64,000 nucleotides of DNA from NCBI GenBank assembly GCA_013397435.1, contig VZRG01000183.1, positions 594,742 through 658,741 on the forward strand, given 5' to 3'. Origin of the DNA: Erythrocercus mccallii (Eukaryota; Chordata; Aves; Passeriformes; Dicruridae). This document shows, one piece after another, positions 50,785 to 63,460 of the stretch; within the stretch, counting starts at the first letter, position 1; each line of letters starts with the position of its first letter. The translations under genes were made by a program, and so were the position numbers. The notes beneath the pieces were generated by a model. It did no database searches. It was not told the origin of the DNA and saw only the letters and a program-made list of their open reading frames with translations.

Positions 50785-51456
50785 TTGCTTTTTGTGCTTT
50801 CAATTGGAGGGCAAGGGGGAGTAAGCAGCAACATGGTTTTAGCAGGAGTACTAAATTGGAAAATACCATTCCCAAACCAGGACAGAAAGTATGTCCACAA
50901 ACACCTGCAATGTCCCAATTCCTACAAAATTGTAGGAACAGTATTGGAGGAACCACAGGTGGAGGCACGCTTTGAGCTCCCTGACTTCCTGCTTGGGGCT
51001 ATCAGTGGGGTCTATGCCCAAAGGACATCCCCTCTTTCAGAACCCCCTCTTTTTGTGGATGCTGTGCAGTGTCACTCAGACTTTTTGTTCCAGGCTCCAA
51101 ATGCTGCTGCAGAGGTTAGGTATCTGGAAAGCAGGCAGGCCTCCCAGCTGTATGTACTTAAATTATTATTAAGCTCTTCAGTCAGGGGTATGGCCAGGTT
51201 CATACTGGAAGCAAGGCAGACAGAGGTGGAACCCAGGCTGTATCATCTAACGACTCCAGCCACTCTCCAGGACAGAGCCACAGCCAGCAAGGGTGAGCTG
51301 CTGGTGAGGGGCCTGAGCTGCACCTGCCCCTTAATTTCAAATCATGTCAGTAATTTCTTAAACATGGTCCTGGGTTCCTCCACTGATGTGCTGCTTGGTT
51401 TCTACCTCAACATTAACAGTAGCCTGAAGACCGTATCCACCCCAAGACAGAAATGA
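50785..51456 (+). other. Longest open frame in the window (223 codons), unrecognised
   Basis: A single continuous plus-strand frame begins MLFVLSIGGQGGVSS and lies in locally more GC-rich sequence. It shows no transmembrane pattern, repeats or motif that I recognise. It overlaps open frames on the same and opposite strands (50778-50975, 50771-50968, 50972-51172), which argues for a stop-poor patch rather than a gene. It could also be a decayed retrocopy or a real orphan exon. No promoter, splice support or poly(A) context was identified. Confidence 0.2.
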
Positions 51457-53614
51457 AAGATGGAAAGTCTAAACCATGCTTTAAAAGTCTCCTTGGATGT
51501 CTGTTTTAACCTTGGAGGGTGTCTAGCTGAATAGCTTTCATTAGGTGTCTGATTTTAGATGATGAGGTTTAGATGAGTCACATGCTAAGGCAACATTTGC
51601 TCTCTCCATGAGAATTGTGCAGTAGTTTTCTCCACAGCTTCTGGACTGGGTCTCATATTAATTTCCACTCTTAACTTGGCCTACTTGCCCATCTTTTTAA
51701 GGATCCGTTTGTACCTTCCTTGCATCCGAAGTGGAATAAGCGGGCCCCAATGGCCACCAATAAAACAGCTGTTAGTAATCCATTTTATACAGATTTTAAA
51801 ACTCTTGGGGAAAAATCTGGGACAATGGAGGCTACCACGCCAGGCTGAGATGCCTCAGCTCTCTTTTTAGCATTTAGAAGCATCAGTCTTCTCTACCTGG
51901 CTGCAACGCATAATTCAATTAGCATTATCCTTTAAACATGTGTCTGCTGTTATACAAACTATTCTCTGTTTACTCCTGTGATCCCCTTATAGATGCATTT
52001 CCTATTGCCATCAGTCTGTATCTTCTTATGTCATTTTACTTCTCTGCTAGAAGCCATATAATTCTTATCAGCTCCCATAGTACATCGTCCAATCCTCCTT
52101 TACTTTATATTATATGTTGCTATCAATATTCCATTCTTATATATTTTAATCTCAGTTGAGAATATTGTATCATCTTTACTTTGCTCTGATAAAAGAAATG
52201 TAATATTTTGGTATGAAAACTACTCTGTAATCCACATGAATATACAAGAGATTTGTTTTCTGTATTGAAAAGAGGTCTTTTTTTACAGTATCTTTAAATC
52301 AGAAAAGATATCACATTTTTTTAAAACATATTTTTCCTTTAAAGGATTAATTTAGTGCTCATGAAAGCTGCCACATTGACAGTTCTGAGAAAAGAAGCCT
52401 TTTTAATTGGCCATGGAAGAGATAAGTAGCAGCAGTGTAAGATTCCTAGTCTACTTGTGCATTCACCTGAAAAAATCTATGATCCTGCTCCCATTCAAGT
52501 CAATAGTAAAATTCTCTCAAACCTGGTACTTCATTTGGCTTCTAAGTCTGCCCATGAAAATAATCCTTATGACAATGGTAGATGTGCTGTATTCTTAAAA
52601 CTCTTCTCCAACTGGAGATACTGTGAGTTTGCTCTGAGAACTGAGCACCTTTCATTCAGCCACCTCTGTGGCTGCTATCAGTCTACTCCAGGTTCATGTC
52701 AGAGACATAAAGAAGAGGGGGACTATAGCTCTTCACTGCTCTCCCAAGTCCCCCGATGATATTAAGATTGTGATGGTGTTAACTGTGCGTGATATATTGC
52801 AAATCTCCTTCAAAGTCACATTTTAGCTCTAAAAGGAGTGAGAGACTTTATCAATAAATAGAAGTAAGGTGTCTACCACTGTGGTTTGTAAATGTTATGC
52901 CCAGAAGAAATATTCTTTTTTTAAACAGATGGATCCTTTTTACTTGATTCACTAATGTTTTACAATTAACTAATTAACAGGTTTATTGCCAAAATTAGCA
53001 ATAAAAAGTGTTAGGGAGTTTTGACCAAAGCAGTCTGGCAATTACATACATACAAAACAATCTGCATGATAGTTTGAGGCTAAACGTTCCTCAGATCAGA
53101 ATTTAACCTGCTGTTTTCAAATAAAAGTTGACAAATAGGAAACCAAACCCTGCAGATTTTCTCAAGCATTTCATATTTGAGAGCCCCAGCCTTAATTTGT
53201 ATTAATTACAGGTAACACAACAAAAGTTTGAAGGGCTGATTATGCATTTTCTAGACAAAAAAGCTGTTTAATATCCTACACTTTGATAGACGAGCTTCTT
53301 TCAGTCTCCTCTAATGATACAGTTCTGGGTCAGGAATCTTTGTGCTTTTTGTGCTATAAATAATGTTTGGTTTTAAAGGGCACCGTATCATCTAGAAAAA
53401 TATATCACAAAGGACATTTAAAATCTAATTATTTAATATTACTGCAGGTCAGGAAGAGAATAAGGAATTATTGTAAAAATACACTACTGACTTTTGAGTA
53501 ATCAGCTGCATAATTCTTATGTAAAAATACATCCCTTTCAACTTGACACCACAAAAATGAAAATTAACAAACCCCATATAATCAGAGCTTTAAATAATCT
53601 TGTTCATTTTGTAG
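51457..53614. other. Non-coding DNA with an old repeat scrap
   Basis: At about 52478-52520 the wording (GATCCTGCTCCCATTCAAGT, CAATAG) resembles old amniote repeats with 'cccattgaagtcaatgg' text. No gene was recognised. Confidence 0.4.
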
Positions 53615-53694
53615 ATTTCGATTGTTTAATAGATGGGGACCAGTCACTCCTGACTATGAAGGTTTCAAAAGAAAATATATACAAAAATATAAAA
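53615..53694 (+). CDS. Candidate coding exon, phase-compatible with 45220-45293
   Basis: The acceptor is TTGTTCATTTTGTAG and the donor is strong (AAAA|GTAAGTC). The 80 bases begin with the two bases needed after the exon at 45220, making a GAT codon, then read FDCLIDGDQSLLTMKVSKEN and IYKNIK, ending in phase 0. The peptide is not recognised. The open frame also extends upstream of the acceptor (from 53494), so the 5' boundary is not certain. Confidence 0.3.
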
Positions 53695-53780
53695 GTAAGT
53701 CATTATCAAGTCAGGAATAGTTCACAAGTATATCTAGCTGGTCTGTGTTCATACATCCATATATGCCCCAATTCAGTCAC

Positions 53781-54745
53781 CACAGAATCACAGAATGGCT
53801 TTGGGGAGATTGGATGGGATGGAAGGGATGGAATGCATTGGTTATTTGGTTCAACCTCTCTGCTCAAACAGGATCATCCTAGAGGGTCATCCTAGAGCAC
53901 ACAGCACAGAACTGTGTCTAGGTGGATCTTGAATATCTCCAGTGAGGAGATGGGCCCACAACCTCTCTGGACAACCTGTTTTCATCTGTGGTCACCGGCA
54001 CAGTAAAAGTCCTTCCTCATGCTCTGGTGGAATTTCCTGTGCACCAGCTTCAGCCTATTGCCTCCTGTTGTTTGGCACCACTTTGCAGAGCCTGGCTCCT
54101 TCCTCCTGGCACCCTCCCTTCAGATACTGACAGACATTGATGAACTCCCCTCTCAGCTGTGTCTTCTCGGGGCTGAACAGGCCCAGCTCTCTCAGCCTGT
54201 CCTCGTAACAGAGATGCTCCAATCCCTTCATCATCTTTGTCACCCTTCCCTGGACCTGTTCCAGGAGCTCCAAGTCTCTCTCGTACTGAGGAGCCCAGAA
54301 CCAGACACAGCACTCCAGATGAGGATTCACTAGGGTGGAGTAGAGGGGCAGGATCACCTCCCTCAATGTGCTGTGAATGCTCTCCCTGATGCACCCCAGG
54401 TACCATTGGCCCTCTTGGCCACAAAGGCACTGCTGGCTCTTGGACATCTTGTTGTCCACCAGGAGCCCCAGGTCCTTCTCTAGAGAGCTCCTTTCCAGCA
54501 GGTCAGCACCCAGCCTGTGCTGGTACATGAGGTTACTATTCCCCAGGTACAGGATCTTGCATTTGCCTTTGTTGAATTTCGAATGATCCCTTTTTGCCCA
54601 TCTCTCCAACCTGTCCAGGTCCTTCTGAAAGGGATGCATAGCACTCGGGGGAATCAGCCCAAAGCTTCTCCCAGCTTTGTGTCATCAATGAACTTGCTGA
54701 GGAGGCATCTAGACCTTCATCCAAGTCATTGATAAACAAGTTAAA
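53781..54745 (-). pseudogene. CR1 LINE with degenerate ORF2 (reverse transcriptase C-terminus)
   Basis: The best preserved CR1 copy here, nearly 1 kb and antisense. The plus strand starts with the reversed 3' end (CACAGAATCACAGAATGGCT). A minus-strand frame at 54055-54639 (194 codons) encodes the C-terminal part of CR1 ORF2, with text such as RLERWAKRDHSKFNKGKCK, LVNPHLECCVWFWAPQYERD and LRELGLFSPEKTQLRGEFI. The reverse transcriptase core and endonuclease are absent and the frame is interrupted beyond this piece, so it is a dead 5'-truncated copy. A GGGATGG-type short repeat lies at 53809-53836. Confidence 0.92.
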
Positions 54746-55467
54746 CAACAATTTATTATCTATTAAACTGACATTGTATTCCATTTTTAGTAGAATGGAA
54801 AGAGAAGTAAGCATGTAACTCTGTAACCAAGAAAGGAAATTATAAAATTCCATTTTCTAAAGAGTACAAGAATATATGGTATTACATCCTTCCAGTATCT
54901 AAGTAAAAATTACAGCCCTGTTTAAATTGCTGGTAAGGAAAACTGTCCTTTAAGTGACCAGAAGAATAAAATAGTAATTTTCTTTTAGAATAATGGTATA
55001 AAGCCTGTATGAGATGGATTTGATAAGACATGACTTGTTATTTGTTTGAATATAATATCCATACTGGAAAGTTTGTTGGGACTGGGAAGATTGTTATACT
55101 TAGCTATTGTCTTAAATGAAAGTTAATTTTTTTCCAATGACTGCATTTTTATTTCATTATTATGCTAATTTTTATTCATTTCAAAGGAACTGTTCCTTTT
55201 CTGACTCATAGTTATGTGAATAAAATATAGACATATATTCAGTTTGGTTTTAAAGACAGCCCTTAAATTTATATTTAACGGAGTCAATATATTTGTTTAT
55301 CTTACTGTGTGTAGTAGCTTGCACTTTTTAAGATGTTCATGTTATTATGTGTTCAATTAATGAAGTGAAGCATATTTGCAGTAATTTATTCACAATGGGC
55401 CTCTTTGTCTATCTGAGGACACTTCAAGAGAGGTTATAAAGATTGGGGAAGTTTGGAATTGCTTCAG
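54746..55467. other. AT-rich non-coding DNA
   Basis: No feature was recognised. Confidence 0.5.
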
Positions 55468-55665
55468 ATTGTAGAAATATTCTTCCTTGAAGTTCCTAGC
55501 ATTACACTGGACAGAATATTTCACAAGGAGCATATATACTTAAAGGGAAAATATCACTTTATATCCCTTTTTTTAATACTGGTGGATGCTATCATTTCCT
55601 CAGAAAGGGATGTTATAATAACAGAAACATTAAAAGATTTAAGTATAGCAGAGCTAGTGCTATAA
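55468..55665 (+). other. Possible terminal exon (unknown, weak)
   Basis: After a weak acceptor (GGAATTGCTTCAG) the frame is open in phase 0, matching the end of the exon at 53615. It runs 65 codons to TAA at 55663-55665, ending ETLKDLSIAELVL. It is AT-rich, hydrophobic in the middle and not recognised. No poly(A) signal was found close by. Confidence 0.15.
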
Positions 55666-58600
55666 TATACAATTTATCGCATTTGATACTCTTTAAAAAT
55701 TGCAGTGATCCTTGAAGAAAATTCTTGAGGTTTTGTGTCTGAGTTTAAATTAATGGTTTGGGATTAGAGTCTATTAGTGTGTGCCACATAGCTAGCAATT
55801 CTTTAAATTCAACACAAACCATGCACAGGCTAGGGTTCTCAAGGTGCCTAGTTGTGGGTGTGATCAGAACCAGTGCTTTCTTCTGCATTTTCATTACAAT
55901 ATGTCATTGAAATACAAGTTTGAAAGATGTTTCTTCTGTTTATCATATGTTTGATATTCATGTCCCCAGGCATAGCGGAAGGCAGGAGGCAAGAGAAAGT
56001 GTACCTTAACAATATTACTCCCTTTTTCAAATATGAGATAAGAACATACATAAGTTTTCAATCTATCCAAACTTTAAGGATTAGCAAAGGGTCATCAGCA
56101 GATCAGCACATCAGCATCTAACCTTTAGAGGCAGTTGATGAAGTCACATACCAGTGTGGCCTATGGGGCTGTCCAGTGATTCCCAAGAACAGTAGAGATA
56201 TTATGTGAGTGAAACAGAAATTATAGAATGGTGATCTGAAGATCAGAAAGAAGGCTTTGACCTTGAAGAGGTTTAAGAGTACATTCTGAACAGCTGTCTG
56301 GGACATAATTAAAGGCATTTTAACGTGATAAACCCTGAAAAATGCAAACCATCCTCTGTGCACATGGAAGAGGAAAAGATACTGCTTTTATAGCTGTAGA
56401 CCTTATGGTCAGAAGTGATATGAAATATTAGAAATGTGACAGTTTTATAATAATTTTATACTCGTAATAATTTTCATTTGCAGCTTTTTTCCAGTGAATC
56501 TCTGGAATGGCATTAAGTATTTCTCACTTCAGCTTACTCTGCAATATTAGAGGGTCTCTATGGGCTTTCTTTTTTCACAAATCTGTGTGCTTACAAGTTG
56601 CAAGCAAACAGGCATTAAAACGATATCTGCTATTCAAGCTAAGAAAAGAATGAGGAACAAGAGTTCTCAAAGACATTCTGTTAAGTTTCTATGTGAAGAA
56701 TACACTCCCAGATCTCCTGAAGTGTCTTATAAAATCACAAGTGTGGTATTTCAAGCAAGAAAATAAGTCTTGTTGACTTCTGCAAACTAATTATTGCCAC
56801 AAAATGGGAAGATGAGAAGAAAATATGTAGATGAGGAAAATCAGTAAATTATTTTTTTCCTCTTCTTCAAACTCTGAAGCAGTTTAACCAATGTCCCTGG
56901 ACCACATAGAGGTCACACTGTAATTTAGCTTTTCTGTAAAACACAGGATGGACTATGTAATTCACCCTGTGGGTTCATCACAATGAAATTGAAAACCAGT
57001 GATACATTACACATGAATTTATCTTCTCCTGAGAAGTATGCATAGGTCCAGAGCAAAGAGAACTCCATGTAGCTGAAACAGAAGTGCTTTTATTAGTACT
57101 GGAGAAGTGCCACGGTTTGGCTGCCAGTTTATGACTGATAGCTTTGGCTCTCTGAATGCCTCTCTTCCTTTAGTTAGGGGATAATTTCACACAAGCTATA
57201 GTAGTATCTGGTTCCTGCATTTAAAATTCACTGATCAGTCTAATATATGAAAAGCTAAACAACAGACAAAACACTATGCAATTAAAGACTTTGCTTTGTC
57301 TCCTTAGATAGTTACTTCTACATTAATGTGAAAGAAAATTCATCCTTCACATACTCAAATCAACTCTCTATTTTATAATAATTCTGATTATTTATCTTAA
57401 TAATCATCATAGCACATTTACTCTACATCTGTCTGTTGGGAGAGATTACATTTATAAATGTCACATACCTTTCCTTTTGGAATATATATGGCAAAGCTGT
57501 GTCCAAAACACTGCATGCAGCACATTAAATCCATTATTCTCACCATTTCTTATCTCCCACCTGATCAATGGACTATATTTAAAACTTCTAGGGACATTAA
57601 GTCTTGAGCTAAGAGCAAATATGGTGAAGTTAATACAAAAGAATTCTTAGATAGAGGTAATAACAGCTGGACATCTATGCCTCAGTTGAACTGTGAAGTT
57701 TTGCAAGCAACTCAAAGCAGCACATGATGCCCTAAAAGCATTTTTTCTGTATTGGATAGTGGAAGCAATGGCAGCCATGTGTAAGATGAACTCATACAAT
57801 TGGGTTCAGAAATTTCCCAAAGGCTCTGACACAGAGTGGCCCAATTCTGTTTGGAGCAGGAAAGCCTTGCTTTCCAGTCATTCAGGAGCTGCTGCCGCCT
57901 CATCCTGATGTGATACAATCAGTACAGCCTGTGCCACTAGACTTCAAAGGCAATGGGACAGAATCGAGATGCAAAGTGGGATGGGTCCCTGTGCCTGGGT
58001 CTATGGCATTAGAAGCCATGTAAACAGCCTCCAGCAGAGAGAGATTCTCAATCCTTCACTTCCCCAAATACAAAATTCAGCCCATTTATGTTACTGATTT
58101 TTTAGTATCAAAATCATATTGGAGATTTATAAAACTGCTGCTGTCTAATATTGGTAAAAACTCACAACTGCATCACATCATTCAAATGTTTACAGCATTC
58201 ACACTGTACTGAGATGAAAGCTACTGCCTTCATTTACACTCACTAGGAATCTCCAAATTGAGTCACTTCCCCAAAAGGTATAATGGATTCCTAAGCTGCT
58301 AAATTAAACTGAAAGATACTGTAGAGTCTTGCATATAGATAATCTGCAACAAGCGTAATGTAACAACTGTAGTAGTCCTCTGAGATGAGAAAGATTACTT
58401 CTCTCCATCAGTTTTTTATTGTTCTCTGCTGATAAGGACCTTTACTACTGTTAGGGTGCTTCCCTTCTGTTTAACCAAGAATGAAGAAAGCTATTTTTAT
58501 CACTGAACAATACTTAGCTCTGTATAAAAATCTTCCATTTTTTGTCATGTTTGTAATGCTCTGAGCTTAATGCCTCAGTGAAAGAGTAGCTGTTTTCAGT

Positions 58601-61600
58601 GCAGCTGTTTGTGGCACTCAACAGAAACTTTTTGATTTCCTTTAGTTTATTAATCTTTACATCTATGCTCTGCTTTATACTGAATGTGTAGCTGCATTTT
58701 TAGCTTTTATTTATGTCTGCATTAGCCTTTTTTATTTATATCTGCATTAGACTCAACACTGATAGACATTGCTAATTAAAGATGTACAGCATTTATTTGA
58801 TGCCATGAAAAATGCACTTGGAATTTCCTGCCTTATAAATTGACAGGGTAGAAAACATTTAACCACATTAAAGGCAACAGTAAGAGTTTGTCTCCTTTAC
58901 ATATGTTTCCCACAGCACCAGAAACAGGGGTACAGTGCAATATTTTTTTTCTGCATAAATGTTCTTCACCATTTAAACTCTGTTCAGAATGAGGAATTTT
59001 CAGAGAAAACGATTTTCAATTAATTGTATTGGTTTATGATTTCAATTTACTCACCTCCTACAAAAAAAGGCTAACAGTTTCTGACTGCCGACTGACACTA
59101 TTAAACAACATTAAATAAATATTAGTTCAAACACTGTGCAAGTAAAGAACAGTAGATTTTGTGCCTGTATAGTGCTGCTTACACAAGCATAATGCTAACT
59201 ACCTCACAGGCATTGATTAGCATAGTATCTGTGTAAGACACTCCAGACACAGACAGATTAATGAGCTCCTCTACATTTAACTGCCTTCGCCATTAATTCT
59301 GAGGTTCAGAGGAAACGAGAGGAGAGGTATGCTCCGATACAAATCTATTTATTCTGTCAAATCTCATAAAACTTCAGCTTATTATATTAAGATCATTATA
59401 TACCAAAGGCAAGTAAACTACAGTGGTCTTGCTTTACTGTATTTTAGTCTGCATTCCATATATTTTTGCAATTCTAAATCTCTATTGAGGCTTTTAGTAA
59501 AATGGAGTCAGAAGTTTGTTAGGTTCTGGCTGCATCACTGAAAGGAGAGCAGACAGTATTATAGGTCATAATAATTTTGCTCCTTTTTACCTGTTTCCAA
59601 GGTCTTATGGATTTGTGGTTTTCTGGTTTAGTTTTGCTGAGCTAAGAAAGCAGTGCTAAAACACAAATATATTCTTTGTATAACCTGTTTTATTTAGCCC
59701 CATGCACATCTCATCTGTTCTTTTTCTTTCTCCATCTCAGAATGGGGAGAAATCACAAGCTTCCTTGATCCTTGAAGCTTCACATCACTTTGCACCAAAA
59801 AAGCTCAGTCTCTTTTCTTCCAACTCACAAACTTTTTTTCGTAAGGATTTTACTTGCAATAGGCTGAGATTAGATTCGGGTCACTTCCTTTCTTTCCAGG
59901 ATAGAACCTTGCAGCTTTGTTTGAACTACTTGGATGCCCACTTCTCTCAGTTGCTAGTCCAATGACTTTATTCATAAAGCAGTTTAATTGCTTCCACTAT
60001 GGGTAAGAGGAGAGTCATTGATGAAGTCACAATTAAAAATAGCAAAGATGAACTATCTGGGGAAAAGGTGTTTTGATTTATTGTTACTTAGTGACAAAAT
60101 AACATCCTTTTGGGTATTCATTGAAGCTCAAAAATTCACCTTAAAATAAAATTCATAAAGAATCCCAGTAACTTGCTTTTAAAAGAAAGTCCTAATTCTG
60201 GCAGGAAAAGAAGAAAAAGAAATCATGTGCAAACTTTCAGTCATATTCAGTAGATGATCCTACCTGATCAGGCATCCTCAAGTCCTTCAGACATAAACAC
60301 TATCTGAATACCTGAAATGATTAGCTTTTCTTTTAATACTGCTGTAGTAAGCTATAAAAATAGTAACAGACAACATTCACCTTTGAACAGTAAAGAAATA
60401 GCTCCCAAATAATTTAGACATTGAAAGTTAAAGCAGGATTCAGAAAATGTGGGAAACTAAGTACAGGAAAGCTTTCTGCATTTCTACACCAAAATGCTTT
60501 GGGAGATGCAGATAATGACATTCAATAAATGCCTGCCTAAATCACATTGACAAAGAAAACTATCAGTTTTTAGAAAGAAGATGTCTCATTGAATTATGCA
60601 AGCTGCAGATCAGTAGCAAACTGGACAGGCCTTATTCAATTGCCTTTTAACTCATCCCTTTGATTACTTGCTGCTAAACTGGTGGCTTGGAGAAAGTGAA
60701 AGGAAAGTTTGTAAATATTTCAAATGTCCTCCTAAATGTGTGACTCTGACAAATAGTGACGGCAGCTACAAAAGTCAAGTGCTTTACATTTAGCTGTAAG
60801 AAAATAACAGGCCTCCCTCCTCCCCACTTTACATGTCATGCTCTTAAGATTTAGCAAAGTAAAATAACTGACCTGGAATCATTAGCACCTGGTTCCCACA
60901 AATAATGGCTCAAGTCTGTTTTGAGAATGAACAGATGATAGATTTTTCTTTCAATGAGGGGATTGTAAGGGGCAAAGAAGAAAGAAAGACATAAAAGCTA
61001 CTCAGGGACAGATCAGAATAAGTATAACTGCAACGTTGCCAAATCTACTGAAAAGGGAGCATTTTTCTCCCTCCTCTCCACTAGAAATTGCATTAAGTAT
61101 ATGAACACCTTGTGCATGACAAGGTCTGAGCCGTGGGCTTTGGCACTGAGAGCCTTCTGCTGTATCCAAATTAGGACAGAGACATTCACATCCCCAGCTC
61201 AGAGAAGGAAGAAAGCTGGTGTTTCCCAGCTAAGTGCACTGTCTACCCCTGGGTTTTCCCCTGTTTTCCAAAACAATGCAATGGGACAATTGATGCTGCA
61301 GATGACTTATCCTAATTTCCTTTCACACAGGAAGTGGAGAATCTCAGTATCATGTCTGGCAATGGCTGGTATTACAAGGTTACTTTCCCCAGCTCCTGTC
61401 CAGTCATGCAAGCAGAGAGTACTCTCAGGGGGATGCCCTCTCTTCATGTTCATCCGTGTGAGTTGGCTGAAGGCTTGGGAGGGGAGGGTTCATGTGCTTT
61501 ATTTCTCACCAGAAAACAGCATGAGAGAACTACATGTGCAGACAGCACAATCTCACTTGGGATGCGGTGTGCTTTAGCTACATCCCATAGAGAGCTGCAC

Positions 61601-63415
61601 ACCAATAAAGACCTGAGCTTCTAGGTTCTCCAGAAAGATGGAATTTTTTTAACCTGTAAGCCACAGGGGTCTAATTAGACAGTACATATGTTGAAACATA
61701 ACTTAGGCTTATGACTTCCTTTGTGTGAAGAAATGACAATTTCAAGGACAAGCTCAGCCCCAGAACATGTAGCACAGATTTCTCTGCTGACCAGAGCAAC
61801 TCAGGCAGGTCACTTACCTTTCTTCTCTTCTGGGTCTGTTGTCCAAACCTGATCAGGAGGGAACCCAAAAATGGAAACATGTACTGCCTCTTCTAATTTC
61901 AGAAAAGTTCATTCCATTATTAAGAAACAGGCATCCTTATGTTTTGGCTAAAAAAGTACTTGTCAGATTCCTGCTTTCCTTTGTCAATACTAGCCTAGAG
62001 TAGTCCTGGCAGTTCTTGAAGGAGTCACTGCTTTGGATTCAATTCTCACAGACTCCATTGCAGATATTGAAAATAAGCCACTCATCAGATTCATGTCCCG
62101 AAGAGACATATTTCCCTCATTCCTCTTGCTGTGTCCAAGCTCTCCTAACTACGCATAACACCCATCTTCCTTCAGAGATCTGTTCACCTGGCAGAAATGT
62201 ACTGTTTTCCTTACACTTATTTCCAACAGAACAACAGTATTTTTTTCACCACCACCATGGACTTCTAATTTAAACCCAAAAAGATGTAAATTATACTGAC
62301 CAAGCTGGTCTTGTTAGAAGTCTGTACTTGAGCCTCTGTAACAGAGGGTGGAGTAGAATTAGTTCTTTTCTCCTCTGGTCCTTTGGCAGTAGGGTGCACT
62401 AGCATAATGATGTGGAGACTCCAAAATAGAGGGAAATGGAGTGAGAGTACAGGAGAAAGAATACAAAAACTGTGGGAAAGAAGTGAAAGCTGACAAATTA
62501 GATTGTAAGGCCATTCTATGTGCACGGTATAATGTTATTGGGGCAGTCAGGATATGAACAATAATGAGAGTTTACTTGATGAGATGCACAGTGGTTAGCC
62601 GAAGTAGTACCTTTTATTGATTTTTCAAACTATTTAATTCTTTCTTTTTAGCTTACTCAGACATCTATTTAGTTGGCATCTGTCTTAACTTCATATATCA
62701 TTGTAACTGTTTTCTTCCCAGACTGACTGCTACTTAAGGGATAATAGGAGGGATGCTCTGTTTTACTAGACAATAATATGGTTCCTGCTTGCATCAATTA
62801 CAAGGCTGAAGGGAACCTGATTATTGCCAGAGAAAATGGGGCATCCCTCCTATTGTGCTTAATATACTGGAAGTGAACCAATAAAGTTGATTTTTGGATA
62901 CAAAGTTAATTACATTGAAAAATCAGCTGTAATCCATCTGATGAATACTGCTTTTAAACACGCAGAAGTATACTCATTTAGGCCTATTATTTCCTATTTG
63001 TAGGAATTAGGGTCTCTATAAAGTTAACTGATCAGTTTAATTTTAATTGTTCCCTTATTACGGAAAGAAGTATGGAATGGAGATAATATTCATATGCCCA
63101 CCTCTTAAGGGTGTCCTGAGAATTAAACAGTTAATGCTTTTACAGCACTTTTAACATTTACAAGGAAATACAAATGCTTTGCATTATTAAGTAATAATTA
63201 GTATTAAGCATAAGTAGCTAAAGAGAGGTTACAGATTGCTTTCTTATGCCCTTTCCAATCCCTACTGCTTATTAGGAGGAATCCTACCCAGGGTGTAGAG
63301 AATGTCCTGCCTTAGGAGGACAATTTACATCTGCCTGCATTTGTTTCAGTAAATCAAGCCTTCTGGTTCTCCCTTTTTTTACTCACAAGTGAAAGGGATG
63401 AGTTTACTGGCAATG
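55666..63415. other. Non-coding DNA
   Basis: No recognised gene, RNA or named repeat. A 20-base word (TTTATTTATGTCTGCATTAG) is duplicated nearby with one change around 58706-58750. The 158-codon plus frame 61101-61577 overlaps another open frame (61334-61624) and has no domain. A good minus-strand donor (GTAAGTG at 61817-61811) lacks a paired acceptor. Confidence 0.45.
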
Positions 63416-63460
63416 CAAAATTGCACCTTTCAAGCAGGCTCAAAAGGTGCAATTTTGTGT
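63413..63460. repeat. 15-bp perfect inverted repeat (stem-loop)
   Basis: Arms 63416-63430 (CAAAATTGCACCTTT) and 63443-63457 (AAAGGTGCAATTTTG) are exact reverse complements around a 12-base loop. The stem extends by two G-T wobbles and one A-T pair. It is shorter than a usual microRNA precursor. Confidence 0.85.

Noticed and set aside
26660..55665. Exons of PPARGC1A, a chromosomal neighbour of GBA3 in mammals
   Set aside because: None of the peptides resembles that protein, and the strand and spacing give no support.
61101..61577. 158-codon plus-strand open frame
   Set aside because: It overlaps another open frame, has no recognisable motif and no splice or promoter support.
61811..61880. 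Minus-strand exon ending at a perfect GTAAGTG donor
   Set aside because: It has an ATG-led frame of only about 21 codons, with no paired exon or other support.
63413..63460. MicroRNA gene
   Set aside because: The stem of about 18 pairs including wobbles is too short for a typical precursor.
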